Assembly: GCA_025352565.1 (NCBI GenBank)
Contig: JANXTF010000099.1
Coordinates: 1 to 64,000, forward strand
Reading direction: 5' to 3'
DNA from: Rhodospirillales bacterium
GTDB taxonomy: Bacteria; Pseudomonadota; Alphaproteobacteria; Acetobacterales; Acetobacteraceae
Length of the DNA: 64,000 bases
Part shown: positions 24,998-35,907 of the stretch, piece after piece
How the letters are laid out: each line of letters opens with the position of its first letter
Numbering within the stretch: position 1 is the stretch's first letter
Made by a program: the position numbers and the translations under genes
The notes under the pieces: model-generated
Told to the model about the DNA's origin: nothing
What the model saw: the letters and a program-made list of their open reading frames with translations, nothing else
The model's database searches: none

Positions 24998-26586
24998 TCA
25001 CCTGGAATCGGCCACGCGCTTGCTTCCCCCTCCCCCTTGTGGGCCCCTTTGTGGGGAGGGCCGGGGTGGGGGAAGTGCCGCATCCCAAACCGATTGGTTC
25101 GTTTCGATGTTGGTCTCAGCGATCACCCCAAGCACCTGCGCCAGCCGGTCCAGTCGCCGCGTTACGCTTTCGCCGGCGAACACGCCGCTGCCTTCGGACA
25201 GCCGCAGCGTCAGCACCGCGCCCACGAGCAACCGCGTGCCCGCGAGCAAATCCGGCGTCCCGGCAGACAACGTGTACGCCAGCCGCAGCCCCAGGCCCAA
25301 CACCGTGGCGGTGGCCCACGCATCCGCCGTCAACAGCGCCTTTGCCGGCGCCATGAACGCGGCATCGGGCTCGGCGTCATATCGAAGCGCCACCACGCTT
25401 GCCAGGAAGGCCCTCGTCGGATGGTCGAAGCCGCTGTCGGCCTGGCGCAGCACGCGCAGAAAACTTTGCTCGGCGCGGTATTCGGGATGGTCGTGGCTGC
25501 CGACATCCGACATCCAGCACGCCGCCTGCCGCAGCCGCCGCGCGGGGGCGGGCTCGTTAGGAAACAGGCTCGCCGTCCAGCCGATCAGCGCCTCGGGCAT
25601 CGCCTGATCGCGGCCCAGCCTCCGCGAAAGGCCTTGCGCCGCCGAGAGCAGCGGGTTTTCCGCGCGCGTCTGTTCGGAAAGGCGTTGCATGTACCACCCC
25701 TCTCGCAGGCCCAGCGCGCTGAACACCACGCGCCTTGCTCCGGTGGAACGTAACAGGCGGCGCAGCACGACGGCGGCGTAAGGCAGGTCCTCCACCCGCC
25801 GGCGCGGCATTCCCGCCATCTTCTCAGGATGCGGCGCGGCGAACCGGCGACGGCGCTGGCGAGTTCGCGCGCGGCCTGGGGGGTCAGCGTGTAGGCCTGG
25901 ATCATGTTCAGCGGATAACCCGACTGCGCCATATGGACCCGCGCAAGCGCCCGCCACGCGCCGCCCACCAGATACAGGTCGCGCCCCGCGATGTCGCCGA
26001 GGTTCGGCACCGCGTCCAAGTCGGCGTCCGCGACCAGCCGCGCCCGCTCCACATCCCCTTGGGCGCGATCCGCCAGCCGGATCACGCCCAAGGGGAGCGT
26101 GCGCGCGATCCCGCGCGCGCCAGACTCCAGATGCACCAGTTCCAGCGATCCGCCGCCGATATCGGCCAGCAATCCGTCCGCGTCCGGGATGCCGCACAGC
26201 AGCCCGTCGGCGGAAAGGCCCGCCTCCTGCCCACCGGACAATATGCGGATCGGAACGCCCGGCATCCGCGCCCGCAGATCATCGACAAAGGCGGGGCCGT
26301 TGCTGGCGTCGCGCACGGCCGCCGTCGCCAGCACCTCGAACGGCGCGGCCCGCATCGCCCGTGCGATCGCGGCATAGCGCGTCATCACCATGAGTGCCTG
26401 CGCCACCCCATCGGCGTTCAGCCGCCCGGTGTCCTGCAGGCCCCGCCCGAGCCGCAGCACCGCCTTCTCGTTGAAGATCAAGGTCGGGTTGCGGTCGAGC
26501 CCCTCGAACACCACCAGGCGCACGGAGTTCGAGCCGAGATCGACCACCGCGCAACGCGGGCGGGTATTGGCTGCGAAATGCGGCAT
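24998..26586 (-). pseudogene. Exopolyphosphatase Ppx/GppA, frameshifted
   Basis: Ppx/GppA-type ASKHA phosphatase that degrades polyphosphate or pppGpp. The N-terminal half is clear: AVVDLGSNSVRLVVFEG, VLATAAVRDASNG, ILSGGQEAGLSADGLL and LADIGGGSLELVHL. Near 25825-25832 the frame breaks. The correct continuation KMAGMPRRRVEDLPYAAVVL lies in another frame, as if one G were missing (CTGAGAAG for CTGGAGAAG). The C-terminal half carries the HD-like helical part. The final 20 or so residues (PPPRPSPQRGPQ) are encoded by the GC-rich intergenic repeat, so the stop has shifted downstream. ATG 26586 abuts the ppk1 stop, pairing polyphosphate synthesis and breakdown. Confidence 0.85.
25023..25072 (-). 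repeat. GC-rich palindromic intergenic repeat, copy B
   Basis: Inverted copy of the repeat at 14149-14200, with a few mismatches in the central G/C block. It lies inside the 3' end of the ppx frame and encodes the proline/glycine-rich tail of that protein. Confidence 0.75.
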
Positions 26587-28800
26587 TCAGTCCCGCGAGA
26601 GACGGTCGGAGCGGCTGGTATGGGGCGTCACGGGCACCAGCGGCTTGTGCAGGGCCGAGCCTCGGCCCGACAGCGAGGGGTTGGTCATGAAATAGTCATG
26701 CGCGGAAACCCGCTTCTTGCCGGTGCCGGCAGGCACGCGCTTCCAGCCGCCATCGGGGCGCAACTCCCACGACTGCATGGTGTCCTTCAGGTTCACCACC
26801 ATGATCTGGTCGAGCACCTGGGCGTGGACGGTGGGGTTGTGGATCGGCACGAGAGTCTCGACCCGCCAGTCCATGTTGCGGGCCATCCAGTCGGCCGAAC
26901 TGATGTAGATGCGCGCGTGGCGGCTGGGCAGCGCGTGGCCGTTGCCAAACACGCAGATGCGGCTGTGTTCGAGGAACCGTCCCACGATTGATTTCACCCG
27001 GATGTTGTCCGACAGGCCGGCAATGCCGGGCCGCAGGCAACAGATGCCGCGGATGATGCAGTTGATCTTCACGCCAGCCCGCGACGCGGCATACAGCCGG
27101 TCGATCAGCTTGTCGTCGACCAGGCTGTTCATCTTGAGCCAGATGTTCGCCGGTTTGCCCTCGTTGGCGAACACGATCTCGCGGTCGATCAGCTCGTTCA
27201 GCACGGCGCGGATGGTCAGCGGGCTGAACGCCAGCGCGTCCATCCGCTCGGGCCGCGCATAGCCGGTCATGTAGTTGAACAGGCGCGAGGCGTCGCGCAC
27301 GAGGTCGGGGTCGCAGGTGAAGAAGCTGATGTCGGTGTAGATGCGCGCCGTGATCGGATGATAGTTGCCGGTGCCGAAATGCGCGTAGCTCCGCATGGTG
27401 CCGCCCTCGCGGCGCACCACGAGGCTGAGCTTGGCGTGCGTCTTCAGCTCGGTGAAGCCGTACACCACCTGCACGCCGGCGGCTTCCAGCGTGCGGGAGA
27501 GGCGGATATTGGCCTCCTCGTCGAAGCGCGCGCGCAATTCCACCATGGCGGTGACGGATTTGCCCGCCTCCGACGCCTCGATCAGCGCCTTCACGATCGG
27601 GCTGTCGCGGCTGGTGCGGTACAGCGTCTGCTTGACCGCCACCACGGCCGGGTCGCCGGCCGCCTGGCGGAGAAACTGCACCACCACGTCGAAGCTCTCG
27701 AACGGGTGATGCACCACGATGTCTTTCGCGCGGATGGCCGCGAAGCAATCGCCCGCGAAGTCGCGGATGCGCTCCGGGAAGCGCGGGGTGTAGGGCGCGA
27801 ACTGCAAATCCGGCCGGTCGTCCACGATCAGCTGGCGCACGTCGGTGATGCCGAGGATGCCGTCCTGGACCTGGATTTCCTGCGGGGCCGCCTCCAACTC
27901 GTCGATCACCAGTTCGCGCAGGTCGAGCGGCATGTCGGCGCTGATGGAAAGGTGGATCGCGATGCCGCGCCGGCGCCGCTTCAGCGCGGTCTCGTAGGAA
28001 CGCACGAGGTCCTCGGCCTCCTCCTCGAATTCCACGTCGGTGTCGCGGATCAGGCGGAACATGCCTTGGCCGCGCAGCCGGAAGCCTGGAAACATGCGGC
28101 CGAGGAACAGCCCGATCAGTTCCTCCAGCAACACGAACCGGATCGGTGCCTGCGGAGCGCCCTCCGGGGCCGGCAGCCGGATGAAGCGTTCCACCTGGGC
28201 AGGCAGCGGGATCAGCGCGCTCATCGCGTGCGAATCCTCGTCTCGCATCAGGTCGAACGCCATCACCAGGCCCATGTTCGGGATGAACGGGAACGGGTGG
28301 GCCGGGTCGATCGCTAGCGGCGTCAGGATCGGGAACACGCGCTCCATGAACCAGTCGTCGAGCCACAGCCGGTCCGCGTCCGACAGGGTCGCGGCGATGG
28401 CGACCTCGATGCCGGAGGCGCGCAGCAGGTCGGACAGCTCGCGCCACGCGCGCTGCTGCACCACCATCAGAGCCATCGCGCGGCTCTCGACCTCCAGCAA
28501 TTGCTGGGCCGCCGTGCGTCCGTCCGCCGAACGAACGGTGACCCCGGCCTTGGCCTGGCCGATCAGGCCGGCCACGCGCACCGAGTAGAACTCGTCGAGG
28601 TTGCTGGCGCTGATCGAGATGAAGCGCAGCCGCTCCAGCAGCGGATGGTTGGCGTTGTCCGCCTCCTCCAGCACGCGGCCGTTGAAATCGAGCCAGGAGA
28701 GTTCGCGGTTGATGAAGCGGTCCGGGCTGTCGGACGCGATCAAGGGTGCCGAGCCCGCTTCGGTCTCGATCAGGATTTCTGTCGGGGCGCGATCGTTCAT
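26587..28800 (-). CDS. ppk1: Polyphosphate kinase 1
   Basis: A 737-residue enzyme that makes polyphosphate from ATP reversibly. The four PPK1 domains are in order: N domain ([19 protein letters not shown]), head domain (FYSVRVAGL onward), and C1/C2 catalytic domains. Catalytic histidines are in [14 protein letters not shown] and [17 protein letters not shown], the former carrying the phospho-His equivalent. ATP contacts around [13 protein letters not shown] are kept. The gene starts 9 bases after the hdaA stop and directly abuts ppx, giving a perM-like/hdaA-ppk1-ppx order common in alphaproteobacteria. Confidence 0.97.
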   Translation of the reverse strand: MNDRAPTEILIETEAGSAPLIASDSPDRFINRELSWLDFNGRVLEEADNANHPLLERLRFISISASNLDEFYSVRVAGLIGQAKAGVTVRSADGRTAAQQLLEVESRAMALMVVQQRAWRELSDLLRASGIEVAIAATLSDADRLWLDDWFMERVFPILTPLAIDPAHPFPFIPNMGLVMAFDLMRDEDSHAMSALIPLPAQVERFIRLPAPEGAPQAPIRFVLLEELIGLFLGRMFPGFRLRGQGMFRLIRDTDVEFEEEAEDLVRSYETALKRRRRGIAIHLSISADMPLDLRELVIDELEAAPQEIQVQDGILGITDVRQLIVDDRPDLQFAPYTPRFPERIRDFAGDCFAAIRAKDIVVHHPFESFDVVVQFLRQAAGDPAVVAVKQTLYRTSRDSPIVKALIEASEAGKSVTAMVELRARFDEEANIRLSRTLEAAGVQVVYGFTELKTHAKLSLVVRREGGTMRSYAHFGTGNYHPITARIYTDISFFTCDPDLVRDASRLFNYMTGYARPERMDALAFSPLTIRAVLNELIDREIVFANEGKPANIWLKMNSLVDDKLIDRLYAASRAGVKINCIIRGICCLRPGIAGLSDNIRVKSIVGRFLEHSRICVFGNGHALPSRHARIYISSADWMARNMDWRVETLVPIHNPTVHAQVLDQIMVVNLKDTMQSWELRPDGGWKRVPAGTGKKRVSAHDYFMTNPSLSGRGSALHKPLVPVTPHTSRSDRLSRD

Positions 28801-28809
28801 GGCGCGACC

Positions 28810-29505
28810 TTACAGGAGCGAGGGGCCGGCCGGCGAGAGACCGTCGGCAGACTCGATGAAATCGTCATCGAGCACCAGTGCCGCGATCTGGCGCGTCACC
28901 GGGCGGCGCGCGGCCAGCGACACGCGGTCGATCCGCGCGGCGGCCTCGCGCATGGCGCCCGCGGTTCGGGGCAGGCGGGTCAACAGCCACTCCTGAACCG
29001 CCTCCGGCACCGCCACCTGCCGCTCTGCCAGCAGGCGCGCGAGCAGCGCCCGCAGCATGTGCTCGTCGGGCTCGCACAGTTCCACCGCATGGGTGGCGCG
29101 AAGCCGGCTCGCAAGATCGGGCAGCCGCGTGGCCCAGCGCGCGGGCGGGGCGCGGCCGGTCAGCAGCACCGGCCATCCCGCCTCGGCGGCGGCGTTCAGC
29201 ATGTGGAACAGGGCGACCTCGGCGGCGGCGTCCGCGTCGTCGATGGCGATGGCCCCGCTGGGCGGGCGGAGGGCCAGGTCGGGGCCGGGGATGATCCTGG
29301 CCCTGTTGCGCGCGGCCCACAGGTGCAGCAGGTGCGATTTGCCGCTCCCCGCGTCGCCCCACAGCGCCAGACGCCCCAGCGGCCAGTCCGCCACCCGATC
29401 CAGCCATGCCAGCGCCTCGGCGTTGGACTTGCCTTCCAGGAAGTCGGGCGTGAACAGCGCCGCCTGCACGAAGGGGAGCCCAAGCTGGCGCGGGCTATAG
29501 GTCAT
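28810..29505 (-). CDS. hdaA: HdaA-type DnaA paralogue (regulatory inactivation of DnaA)
   Basis: A 231-residue AAA+ protein. The N-terminal RQLGLPF matches the sliding-clamp binding motif of Hda proteins. A Walker A motif [14 protein letters not shown] and a Walker B motif AIAIDDADA follow; the DNA-binding domain IV of DnaA is absent. With the clamp it stimulates ATP hydrolysis on DnaA after initiation. ATG 29505 overlaps the stop of the AI-2E-type permease (ATGA). It lies between that gene and ppk1, the standard order in this class. Confidence 0.9.
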   Translation of the reverse strand: MTYSPRQLGLPFVQAALFTPDFLEGKSNAEALAWLDRVADWPLGRLALWGDAGSGKSHLLHLWAARNRARIIPGPDLALRPPSGAIAIDDADAAAEVALFHMLNAAAEAGWPVLLTGRAPPARWATRLPDLASRLRATHAVELCEPDEHMLRALLARLLAERQVAVPEAVQEWLLTRLPRTAGAMREAAARIDRVSLAARRPVTRQIAALVLDDDFIESADGLSPAGPSLL

Positions 29506-30629
29506 CCTTGCGCCGGCGGATCGAGATAGAGCGGGCTGCCGAGATAGCGCCGCAGCCAGAAGCGCGACAGCACGCCGATCGCGGCCGCCACCGGCACCGC
29601 CAGCAGCACGCCGACGAAGCCAAATGCGGCCGCCCCCGCGAACAGCGCGAAGATCACCCACACCGCGTGCAATTCCACCCGGTCCCCGAGGAAGCGCGGG
29701 TAGATCACGTAGCCCTCCAGCGTCTGGCCCAGGATGAACACGCCGATCACCATGAACACGCCGGTCCACGTCGGGAACTGCGCCAGCGCGAGGCCGATCG
29801 AACTCACGCCGCCGGTGATGGTGCCGACATAGGGGATGAACGAAAGCAGCCCGGCCGAGAGGCCCACGATCAGCCCCAGATCGAGCCCGACCGCCGAGAG
29901 GGCCGTGGCGTAGAACAGGGCCAGGATGATGCAGCAGATCGCCTGCCCGCGCAGCCAGGCGGCCAGTATGCGGTCCACCTCGCGGAACTGCGCCCGCAGC
30001 ACGCCGGCGTACCGGCGCGGCAGCCACGAATCGATACGGGCGATCACGCGCGGCCAGTCCCGCAGCAGATAGAACGCCACCACCGGCGTCACCACCACGA
30101 GGCTCAGCACGTTGAACAGCGCGAACCCCCCGCCGATCACCCGACTCAGCGCGCCGATCAGGAACGACAGCATGGCGCTGGCCTGCCCAGCCACCAGATC
30201 GCGCAGCTTCTCGTCCACGAACTCGGGGCCCAGGCGCTGCTGCAGATTGGCGATGACCTCGGCGGAGAAGGCGCGGATGGCCGCGATGTAGCTCGGCAGC
30301 CGGCCGATCAGCAGGCCGATCTGGGAGATCACCAGCGGATACAGCAGCAGCGCCGACAGCAGGGCAGCGGCGATCAGGCCGAACACCAGCAGCAAGGCCG
30401 CGGCGCCCCGCGGCATCCCGTGGCGCGTCAGGCGGGTCGCCACCGGGTCCAGGAAATAGGCGATGCCGGCGGCGGCGACGAAGGGCAGCAGGATCGACGC
30501 GAACAGCTGGAGCGCCAGGTAGGCGCCGATCAGCAGCCCGGCCAGCAGGGCGAAACGCTGGGCGCGGGTGCTCTGGCGCTCGGCCTGCGCCACAAAAATC
30601 GGATCGGGCTGTGTCGCCGCGTCGTTCAT
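29502..30629 (-). CDS. AI-2E transporter family (PerM-like) membrane protein
   Basis: A 375-residue integral membrane protein with about eight helices. Family segments include [19 protein letters not shown] (residues 50-68), [11 protein letters not shown], and the C-terminal [10 protein letters not shown] and [15 protein letters not shown]. Proposed roles range from autoinducer-2 export to ion exchange; none can be chosen here. ATG 30629 was selected over an ATG 9 bases earlier. It is divergent from purM across 90 bases and overlaps hdaA by 4 bases. Confidence 0.88.
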   Translation of the reverse strand: MNDAATQPDPIFVAQAERQSTRAQRFALLAGLLIGAYLALQLFASILLPFVAAAGIAYFLDPVATRLTRHGMPRGAAALLLVFGLIAAALLSALLLYPLVISQIGLLIGRLPSYIAAIRAFSAEVIANLQQRLGPEFVDEKLRDLVAGQASAMLSFLIGALSRVIGGGFALFNVLSLVVVTPVVAFYLLRDWPRVIARIDSWLPRRYAGVLRAQFREVDRILAAWLRGQAICCIILALFYATALSAVGLDLGLIVGLSAGLLSFIPYVGTITGGVSSIGLALAQFPTWTGVFMVIGVFILGQTLEGYVIYPRFLGDRVELHAVWVIFALFAGAAAFGFVGVLLAVPVAAAIGVLSRFWLRRYLGSPLYLDPPAQG

Positions 30630-30719
30630 GCCATGTATCCGGCCCGGTTGCCTGAAACCGAGCCCTATGGTTCCTTCCCCACCCGCCCGCCCGCCGGGCA
30701 ACACCAGATCGAGGGCCGC

Positions 30720-31769
30720 ATGGCCAGCATGACTTATCGCGCCGCGGGCGTCGATATCGACGCGGGCGACGCGCTCGTCGAGCGCATCAAGCCGCTGGCG
30801 CGCGCCACCTCGCGCGCCGGCGTGCTCGGCGGCCTCGGCGGCTTCGGCGCGCTGTTCGATCTTCGCGCGGCCGGCTTCGCCGACCCCATCCTGGTGTCCA
30901 CCACCGACGGCGTCGGCACCAAGCTCAAGATCGCCATCGAGACCGGCCTGCACGACCATGTCGGCATCGACCTCGTGGCCATGTGCGTGAACGACCTCGT
31001 GGTGCAGGGCGCCGAGCCGCTGTTTTTCCTCGACTATTTCGCGACGGGCAAACTGGACGTGGAACAGGCCGGGCGCGTGGTCGCCGGCATTGCCGAGGGG
31101 TGCCGCCAGGCTGGCTGCGCGTTGGTCGGCGGCGAGACCGCCGAGATGCCGGGCATGTATTCCGGCGAGGATTACGACCTCGCGGGGTTTTCCGTGGGGG
31201 CGGCCGAACGCGGCACGCTGCTGCCGCGGGGCGTGGCGCCGGGCGACACCGTGCTCGGGCTGGCCAGCAGCGGCGTTCATTCCAACGGTTTTTCGCTCGT
31301 CCGCCGCGTGGTCGAGGCCGGCAACGCGGGCTGGTCCGCCCCGGCACCGTTCATGGCCGGGGCCACGCTCGGCGAGGCGCTGATGACGCCCACCCGTATC
31401 TATGTGAAGCCGGTGCTGGCCCTGCATCGCGCCGGATTGCTGAAGGCGGCCGCCCACATCACCGGCGGCGGTCTGCCCGGCAATCTCCCGCGCGTGTTGC
31501 CCGCTGGGGTGGTGGCGAAACTCGACGCGCGCGGCTGGCAACCGCCCGGCGTCTATGCCTGGCTCGCCCGCCAGGGCGGCATCGCCGCCGACGAGATGCT
31601 CCGCGTGTTCAATTGCGGCATCGGCATGGCGTTGGTGGTGGCGGACGCGCCCGCCGCACGGGCGCTGCTCGAAGCCGCCGGAGAAACCGTGTTCGAGATC
31701 GGACGCATCGCGGCGGGCGAGGGTGGCGCCAGCGTCGAGATCGCGCTGCCGGGCGGGTGGCCCGCGTGA
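30720..31769 (+). CDS. purM: Phosphoribosylformylglycinamidine cyclo-ligase
   Basis: Fifth step of purine synthesis: FGAM plus ATP to AIR. The 349-residue protein has the PurM signatures [12 protein letters not shown] (residues about 59-70), [28 protein letters not shown] and [21 protein letters not shown] 30720 has GAGGG 4 bases upstream. Its stop overlaps the GTG of purN by 4 bases, the usual coupled purMN pair. Confidence 0.97.
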   Translation: MASMTYRAAGVDIDAGDALVERIKPLARATSRAGVLGGLGGFGALFDLRAAGFADPILVSTTDGVGTKLKIAIETGLHDHVGIDLVAMCVNDLVVQGAEPLFFLDYFATGKLDVEQAGRVVAGIAEGCRQAGCALVGGETAEMPGMYSGEDYDLAGFSVGAAERGTLLPRGVAPGDTVLGLASSGVHSNGFSLVRRVVEAGNAGWSAPAPFMAGATLGEALMTPTRIYVKPVLALHRAGLLKAAAHITGGGLPGNLPRVLPAGVVAKLDARGWQPPGVYAWLARQGGIAADEMLRVFNCGIGMALVVADAPAARALLEAAGETVFEIGRIAAGEGGASVEIALPGGWPA

Positions 31770-32407
31770 AACGGCGTGTCGCGGTCCTCATCAGCGGCCG
31801 GGGCTCCAATCTCGCCGCCTTGCTGCGCGCCGCCCGCAAGCCCGAATTCCCGGCCGAGATCGTGCTGGTGATCTCCAACAACGCCGACGCCAGCGGGCTG
31901 AAAATCGCCGAGGCCGCCGGCATCACCAGCGCCGTTATCGATCACCGCCCCTACCGCAAGGACCGCGCCGCCCACGAGACCGCCGTGATCGCGGCGCTCG
32001 ACGCGGCGAAAATCGATCTCCTGTGCCTCGCCGGCTACATGCGCCTGTTCACGCCGATGATCGTGCACAAATACAAAAATCGCATCCTCAACATCCACCC
32101 CAGCCTGCTGCCCGCCTTCCCGGGCCTCGACACCCACGCCCGCGCGCTGGCCTCGGGGGTGAAGCTGCATGGCTGCACGGTCCATCTGGTCACCGACAAA
32201 ACCGATGACGGCCCGATCCTGGCGCAGGCCGCCGTGCCCGTCCTGCCCGGTGACACGGAGGCATCGCTCGCCGAGCGGGTGCTGGCGCAGGAGCATGCGA
32301 TCTATGCCCGCGCCCTGGCCCTGTTCGCCGCCGGCGAGGCCGGCACGCCGCCGGATGCCGCCGCCGCGTTGGTCAGCCCCTTGCCCGCCCCGCCTTCCGC
32401 CGCCTAA
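31766..32407 (+). CDS. purN: Phosphoribosylglycinamide formyltransferase
   Basis: Third step of purine synthesis: transfers formyl from 10-formyl-THF to GAR. The 213-residue protein opens with [15 protein letters not shown], the phosphate-binding loop. The catalytic Asn/His/Asp set is visible in [14 protein letters not shown] and [13 protein letters not shown] 31766 overlaps the purM stop as GTGA. The C-terminal tail is Ala/Pro-rich. Supply of 10-formyl-THF could come from the Fhs encoded at 37916-39586. Confidence 0.96.
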   Translation: MKRRVAVLISGRGSNLAALLRAARKPEFPAEIVLVISNNADASGLKIAEAAGITSAVIDHRPYRKDRAAHETAVIAALDAAKIDLLCLAGYMRLFTPMIVHKYKNRILNIHPSLLPAFPGLDTHARALASGVKLHGCTVHLVTDKTDDGPILAQAAVPVLPGDTEASLAERVLAQEHAIYARALALFAAGEAGTPPDAAAALVSPLPAPPSAA

Positions 32408-32443
32408 GAACCAGATCAACCACCAGCACAACGAGACGGGACC

Positions 32444-32599
32444 ATGGCCCTACCCACCACCACCACCGATGCCCCGCTGACCGAGGACGCCTTCCTGGCC
32501 GACCGCCAGAAATTCTGGGGCTCGTTCACCAGCTTCACCGCCGGCTCGGTCATCGTCATGGTGATTCTGCTCGCGCTGATGGCGTATTTCCTGGTGTGA
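32444..32599 (+). CDS. aa3-type cytochrome c oxidase subunit IV-like peptide
   Basis: A 51-residue protein: a hydrophilic N-terminus (MALPTTTTDAPLTEDAFLAD), the segment RQKFWGSFTSFT, then one C-terminal membrane helix ending LALMAYFLV. That layout matches the short alphaproteobacterial aa3-oxidase subunit IV family, where a W-x-x-F element precedes one helix. No other oxidase genes are nearby, as is common for this subunit. ATG 32444 lies 36 bases after purN. The assignment is by pattern, not alignment. Confidence 0.65.
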   Translation: MALPTTTTDAPLTEDAFLADRQKFWGSFTSFTAGSVIVMVILLALMAYFLV

Positions 32600-32604
32600 C
32601 AAGT

Positions 32605-32628
32605 GACGTAATGACGCCGACGTTACGA
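32605..32628 (+). promoter_or_regulatory. Candidate operator of the toxin-antitoxin pair
   Basis: Direct repeats GACGTAATGA (32605-32614) and GACGTTACGA (32619-32628) lie 14 bases apart and contain the inverted halves CGTAA and TTACG. They sit just before the antitoxin gene, where RHH antitoxins usually bind to repress their own operon. No other copy was seen nearby. Confidence 0.4.
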
Positions 32629-32655
32629 TGGGGTAGTGTCGATATCGGAGGTGTA

Positions 32656-32937
32656 ATGACCGCATCGCCTCAACCCATCCGTCTCGACACGCTAAATTTG
32701 CGGATCAAGCCCGAGATCAGGGGGCTGATCGATGAAGCGGCGCTCGTCGCCGGCAAGTCCCGCACTGAGTTCGTGCTGGATGCCGCGCGTCGCGCCGCGG
32801 AGGACATGTTGCTCGACCGCACGCAGATACTCGTCAGCCCCGAGGCTCATGCCGCTTTTCTGGAGCGCCTCGATGCGCCGCCCCAGCCCAATGACCGTTT
32901 GCGCCGAACCATGCGGAAGGTCACCGCCTGGGAGTAG
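32656..32937 (+). CDS. DUF1778/TacA-type RHH antitoxin
   Basis: A 93-residue protein. The N-terminal half (IRLDTLNLRIKPEIRGLIDEAA) fits a ribbon-helix-helix DNA-binding domain. The C-terminal part (FVLDAARRAAEDMLLDRT, then AFLERLDAPP) is typical of DUF1778 antitoxins, which neutralise GNAT toxins by wrapping their acetyl-CoA side. ATG 32656 has GGAGG 5 bases upstream. The toxin gene starts 2 bases after its stop. Autoregulation through the repeats just upstream is likely. Confidence 0.88.
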   Translation: MTASPQPIRLDTLNLRIKPEIRGLIDEAALVAGKSRTEFVLDAARRAAEDMLLDRTQILVSPEAHAAFLERLDAPPQPNDRLRRTMRKVTAWE

Positions 32938-32939
32938 GC

Positions 32940-33437
32940 ATGGCGCTATCGCCGCCGGAGCCGCTTGCCGCCGCGCACGCGTTGGGCGGTTTCAATTCCG
33001 GGGTGCCATCCCTCGACGAGTGGCTCATCCGACGAGCCCGCTCCAACCAGGTCAGCGGCGCGTCCCGTACTTTTGTCATGGCTGAAGGTCAGCGCGTCAT
33101 CGCCCATTACGCGCTTGCCTCGGGCGTCGTCGCTGCCGCGCAAACCCCTGGCCGGTTCCGTCGGAACATGCCGGACCCGATTTCTGTCGCAATACTCGGC
33201 CGCCTCGCGATCGACCGAGATTTTCAGGGGCGAGGCCTTGGCCGAGATCTGTTTCAGGGTTGCGCCCGACGTGTGGCACATGCCGCTGCCACGCTCGGCA
33301 TTCGTGGGATCGTGGTTCACGCTATCTCGGCGGAGGCCAAGGCGTTCTACCAGGCCATCGGTTTTGATGCGTCGTCGCAGGAACCCATGACCCTGATGGT
33401 CACGCTCGGCGATATCGCGGCTCTGCGCGAAAGCTAG
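32940..33437 (+). CDS. TacT/AtaT-type GNAT toxin
   Basis: A 165-residue GNAT acetyltransferase paired with a DUF1778 antitoxin. The conserved start is AAHALGGFNSGVPSLDEWL. The acetyl-CoA motif is LAIDRDFQGRGLGRDL (about residue 88-103), and AKAFYQAIGF lies near the end, including the Tyr used as general acid. Known members acetylate the amino group of aminoacyl-tRNA and stop translation. Which tRNA is targeted cannot be read from sequence. It ends 67 bases before the convergent ndk gene. Confidence 0.88.
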   Translation: MALSPPEPLAAAHALGGFNSGVPSLDEWLIRRARSNQVSGASRTFVMAEGQRVIAHYALASGVVAAAQTPGRFRRNMPDPISVAILGRLAIDRDFQGRGLGRDLFQGCARRVAHAAATLGIRGIVVHAISAEAKAFYQAIGFDASSQEPMTLMVTLGDIAALRES

Positions 33438-33504
33438 CGCGATATCAGCTCGGACGGCTGCGTCCGAGCTGAAGCTCAGCCGTGGTCGTCGCGGGAGACG
33501 GCGA

Positions 33505-33927
33505 TCAGCCGACCAGTTCGATGCCCGCGAAGAAGAACGCGATCTCGGTGGCCGCGTTCTCGGCGCTGTCGCTGCCATGGACGGAGTTGGCCTCGATGCT
33601 CTCGGCCAGTTCCGCGCGGATGGTGCCGGCGGCGGCCTTCTTGGGGTCGGTGGCGCCCATGATGTCGCGGTGTTTCAGCACCGCACCCTCGCCCTGAAGC
33701 ACCTGCACCACGACGGGTCCGGAGATCATGAAGGTCACCAGATCGCTGAAGAAGCCGCGTTCGCGGTGGACGCCGTAGAATTCCTCGGCCATCGCGCGAG
33801 TCATGTGAAGGCGCTTCTGCGCCACGATCCGCAGGCCGGCGGCCTCGATCATCGCGTTCACGCGGCCGGTGAGGTTGCGACGCGTGGCGTCCGGCTTGAT
33901 GATCGAAAACGTGCGCTCGGTCGCCAT
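33505..33927 (-). CDS. ndk: Nucleoside diphosphate kinase
   Basis: A 140-residue enzyme that moves the gamma-phosphate between nucleoside di- and triphosphates. It has the family start [16 protein letters not shown] and the active-site NSVHGSDS with phospho-His117. The length is normal. ATG 33927 has an AAGGGA ribosome site 9 bases upstream. It is divergent from the ABC-F gene across 108 bases, a neighbourhood seen in other alphaproteobacteria. Confidence 0.97.
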   Translation of the reverse strand: MATERTFSIIKPDATRRNLTGRVNAMIEAAGLRIVAQKRLHMTRAMAEEFYGVHRERGFFSDLVTFMISGPVVVQVLQGEGAVLKHRDIMGATDPKKAAAGTIRAELAESIEANSVHGSDSAENAATEIAFFFAGIELVG

Positions 33928-34035
33928 GGCGGGTATCCCTTGTGTGTCTTTGCTACTCGCGCGGGGCTTTAGAGCAGGGGACCTATGCCAGCAACCCCTT
34001 CCACCCAGGGGGGGCCACCCTGTAAACCTCCACCC

Positions 34036-35907
34036 ATGAGCCTCCTCACCATCACCGACATCACGATCCGCATCGGCGGCCGCACCCTGCTGGACCATGC
34101 CGACCTCATGGTGGAGCCCGGCCGCCGCATCGGCCTCGTCGGCCGCAACGGCGTCGGCAAATCCACGCTGCTGCGCGCGATCTGGGGCGACCTTCCCCTC
34201 GATGGCGGCGAAATCCGGCTCAACGCCCGCTCCCGCATGGGCCAGGTGAAGCAGGAGGCGCCGGCGGGCGAGTCCAGCCTGCTCGAAATCGTGCTGGAAG
34301 GCGACGTCGAGCGGCTTGCGCTGCTGTCCGAGCTCGAGACCGCCGACCCCACGCGCATGGCCGAGATCCACGAGCGCCTGCGCGCCATCGGCGCCGAAAC
34401 GGCGCCCGCCCGCGCCGGCGTCATCCTGGCCGGCCTCGGCTTCGACGCCGCCGCCCAGGCGCGGCCCGTCAACTCCTTCTCCGGCGGCTGGCGGATGCGC
34501 GTGGCGCTGGCCACGGCCCTGTTCTCGGCGCCCGACCTGCTGCTGCTCGACGAGCCGACCAACCATCTGGACCTCGAAGCGACCATGTGGCTCGAGAACT
34601 GGCTGGCGAAGTATCCCGGTGCCGCACTCATCGTCTCGCATGATCGCGGGATGCTGGATCGCTGCGTGGAGGCGATCGCGCATCTGGACAACGGCAAGAT
34701 CAGCCTGACCCCCGGCGGCTACGAGGAGTTCGTGCGCATCCGCACCGAGCGCGCCGCCCAGCTTGCCAGTGCCGCGGCCAGGATCGCCGACCAGAAGGCG
34801 CATATGCAGGCCTTCGTGGACCGTTTCCGCGCCAAGGCCAGCAAGGCGCGCCAGGCGCAGGCGCGCATCAAGGCCATCGCCAAGCTGCCGCAGATCGACA
34901 CCGTGATCGACGATTCGCCGACTCGCTTCAACTTCCCCGAGCCCGCCGAGTTGGCGCCGCCGATCCTGACCATGGACCATGCCTGCATCGGCTATGACGG
35001 GCACGTGATCCTGCGCGACCTCGACCTGCGCATCGACATGGACGACCGCATCGCCCTGCTGGGCGCCAACGGCAACGGCAAGTCCACGCTGGCGAAGTTC
35101 ATCGCGGGAAAGCTGCCGGCCATCTCGGGCAAGATGTTCCGCAACGGCAAATTGCGCGTCGGCTATTTCGCGCAGCACCAGACCGACGAGCTGACGATGA
35201 ACGAGACGCCGGTGGACCACATGCAGCGCGCACTGCCCAAGGCCACGGCGCAGCAGGTGCGCGGCCAGCTCGCCCGCTTCGGCCTCGACGTGGACCGCGC
35301 GCTGACCCCGGTGGAGAAACTGTCCGGTGGCGAGAAGGCGCGGCTGCTGCTGGCGCTGGCCACCCGCGACGCGCCGCAACTGCTCATTCTCGACGAGCCG
35401 ACCAACCATCTGGACCTCGACGCCCGCGACGCGCTGGTGCGGGCATTGGCCGCCTTCGGGGGCGCGGTGCTGCTCATCACCCATGACCCGAACCTGGTCG
35501 ATCTCGTGGCCGACCGCCTGCTGCTGGTGGGCGACGGCATGGTGAAGCCCTACGAGGGCGACCTCGACGATTACCGCAAGCTGCTGCTGGAACGCGCGCG
35601 CCCAGCCTCGAAGGCGGACCGTGAGCAGGCCAGGCGCGGCGACGACCGCAAGGACCGCGCCGACGCCCGCGCGGCCGTGGCGCCGCTGCGCAAGCAGGCC
35701 AAGGACGCCGAGACGCTGCTGACCCGTCTGGGCGGCGAGCGGACCAGGATCGAGGGGGAACTGGCCGACCCGCGCCTGTACGCCAAGGGCCGCGCGCAGG
35801 ACATCATCACGGCGCGGATGCGGCTGTCGGTGGTGGTGCGCGAGGCGAAGGTGGCCGAGGCGAAGTGGCTGGAGGCCGAGGAGGCGCTGGAGGCGGCTTC
35901 GGTTTAG
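34036..35907 (+). CDS. ABC-F family ATPase (Uup/YheS-like)
   Basis: A 623-residue soluble protein with two ABC domains and no membrane segment. Walker A motifs are GRNGVGKST (about 36-44) and GANGNGKST (about 346-354). Signature motifs are [10 protein letters not shown] and [12 protein letters not shown], and both Walker B stretches read [11 protein letters not shown] or [13 protein letters not shown]. The linker between domains is charged ([15 protein letters not shown]) and the C-terminal 90 residues form a charged coiled coil, as in translation-factor-type ABC-F proteins acting on the ribosome. The exact subgroup is not certain. Confidence 0.92.
   Translation: MSLLTITDITIRIGGRTLLDHADLMVEPGRRIGLVGRNGVGKSTLLRAIWGDLPLDGGEIRLNARSRMGQVKQEAPAGESSLLEIVLEGDVERLALLSELETADPTRMAEIHERLRAIGAETAPARAGVILAGLGFDAAAQARPVNSFSGGWRMRVALATALFSAPDLLLLDEPTNHLDLEATMWLENWLAKYPGAALIVSHDRGMLDRCVEAIAHLDNGKISLTPGGYEEFVRIRTERAAQLASAAARIADQKAHMQAFVDRFRAKASKARQAQARIKAIAKLPQIDTVIDDSPTRFNFPEPAELAPPILTMDHACIGYDGHVILRDLDLRIDMDDRIALLGANGNGKSTLAKFIAGKLPAISGKMFRNGKLRVGYFAQHQTDELTMNETPVDHMQRALPKATAQQVRGQLARFGLDVDRALTPVEKLSGGEKARLLLALATRDAPQLLILDEPTNHLDLDARDALVRALAAFGGAVLLITHDPNLVDLVADRLLLVGDGMVKPYEGDLDDYRKLLLERARPASKADREQARRGDDRKDRADARAAVAPLRKQAKDAETLLTRLGGERTRIEGELADPRLYAKGRAQDIITARMRLSVVVREAKVAEAKWLEAEEALEAASV

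Noticed and set aside
29508-30719. Plus-strand open frame extending purM upstream
   Set aside because: It lies opposite the AI-2E permease gene and is His/Gln/Arg-rich; purM starts at 30720 with a ribosome site.
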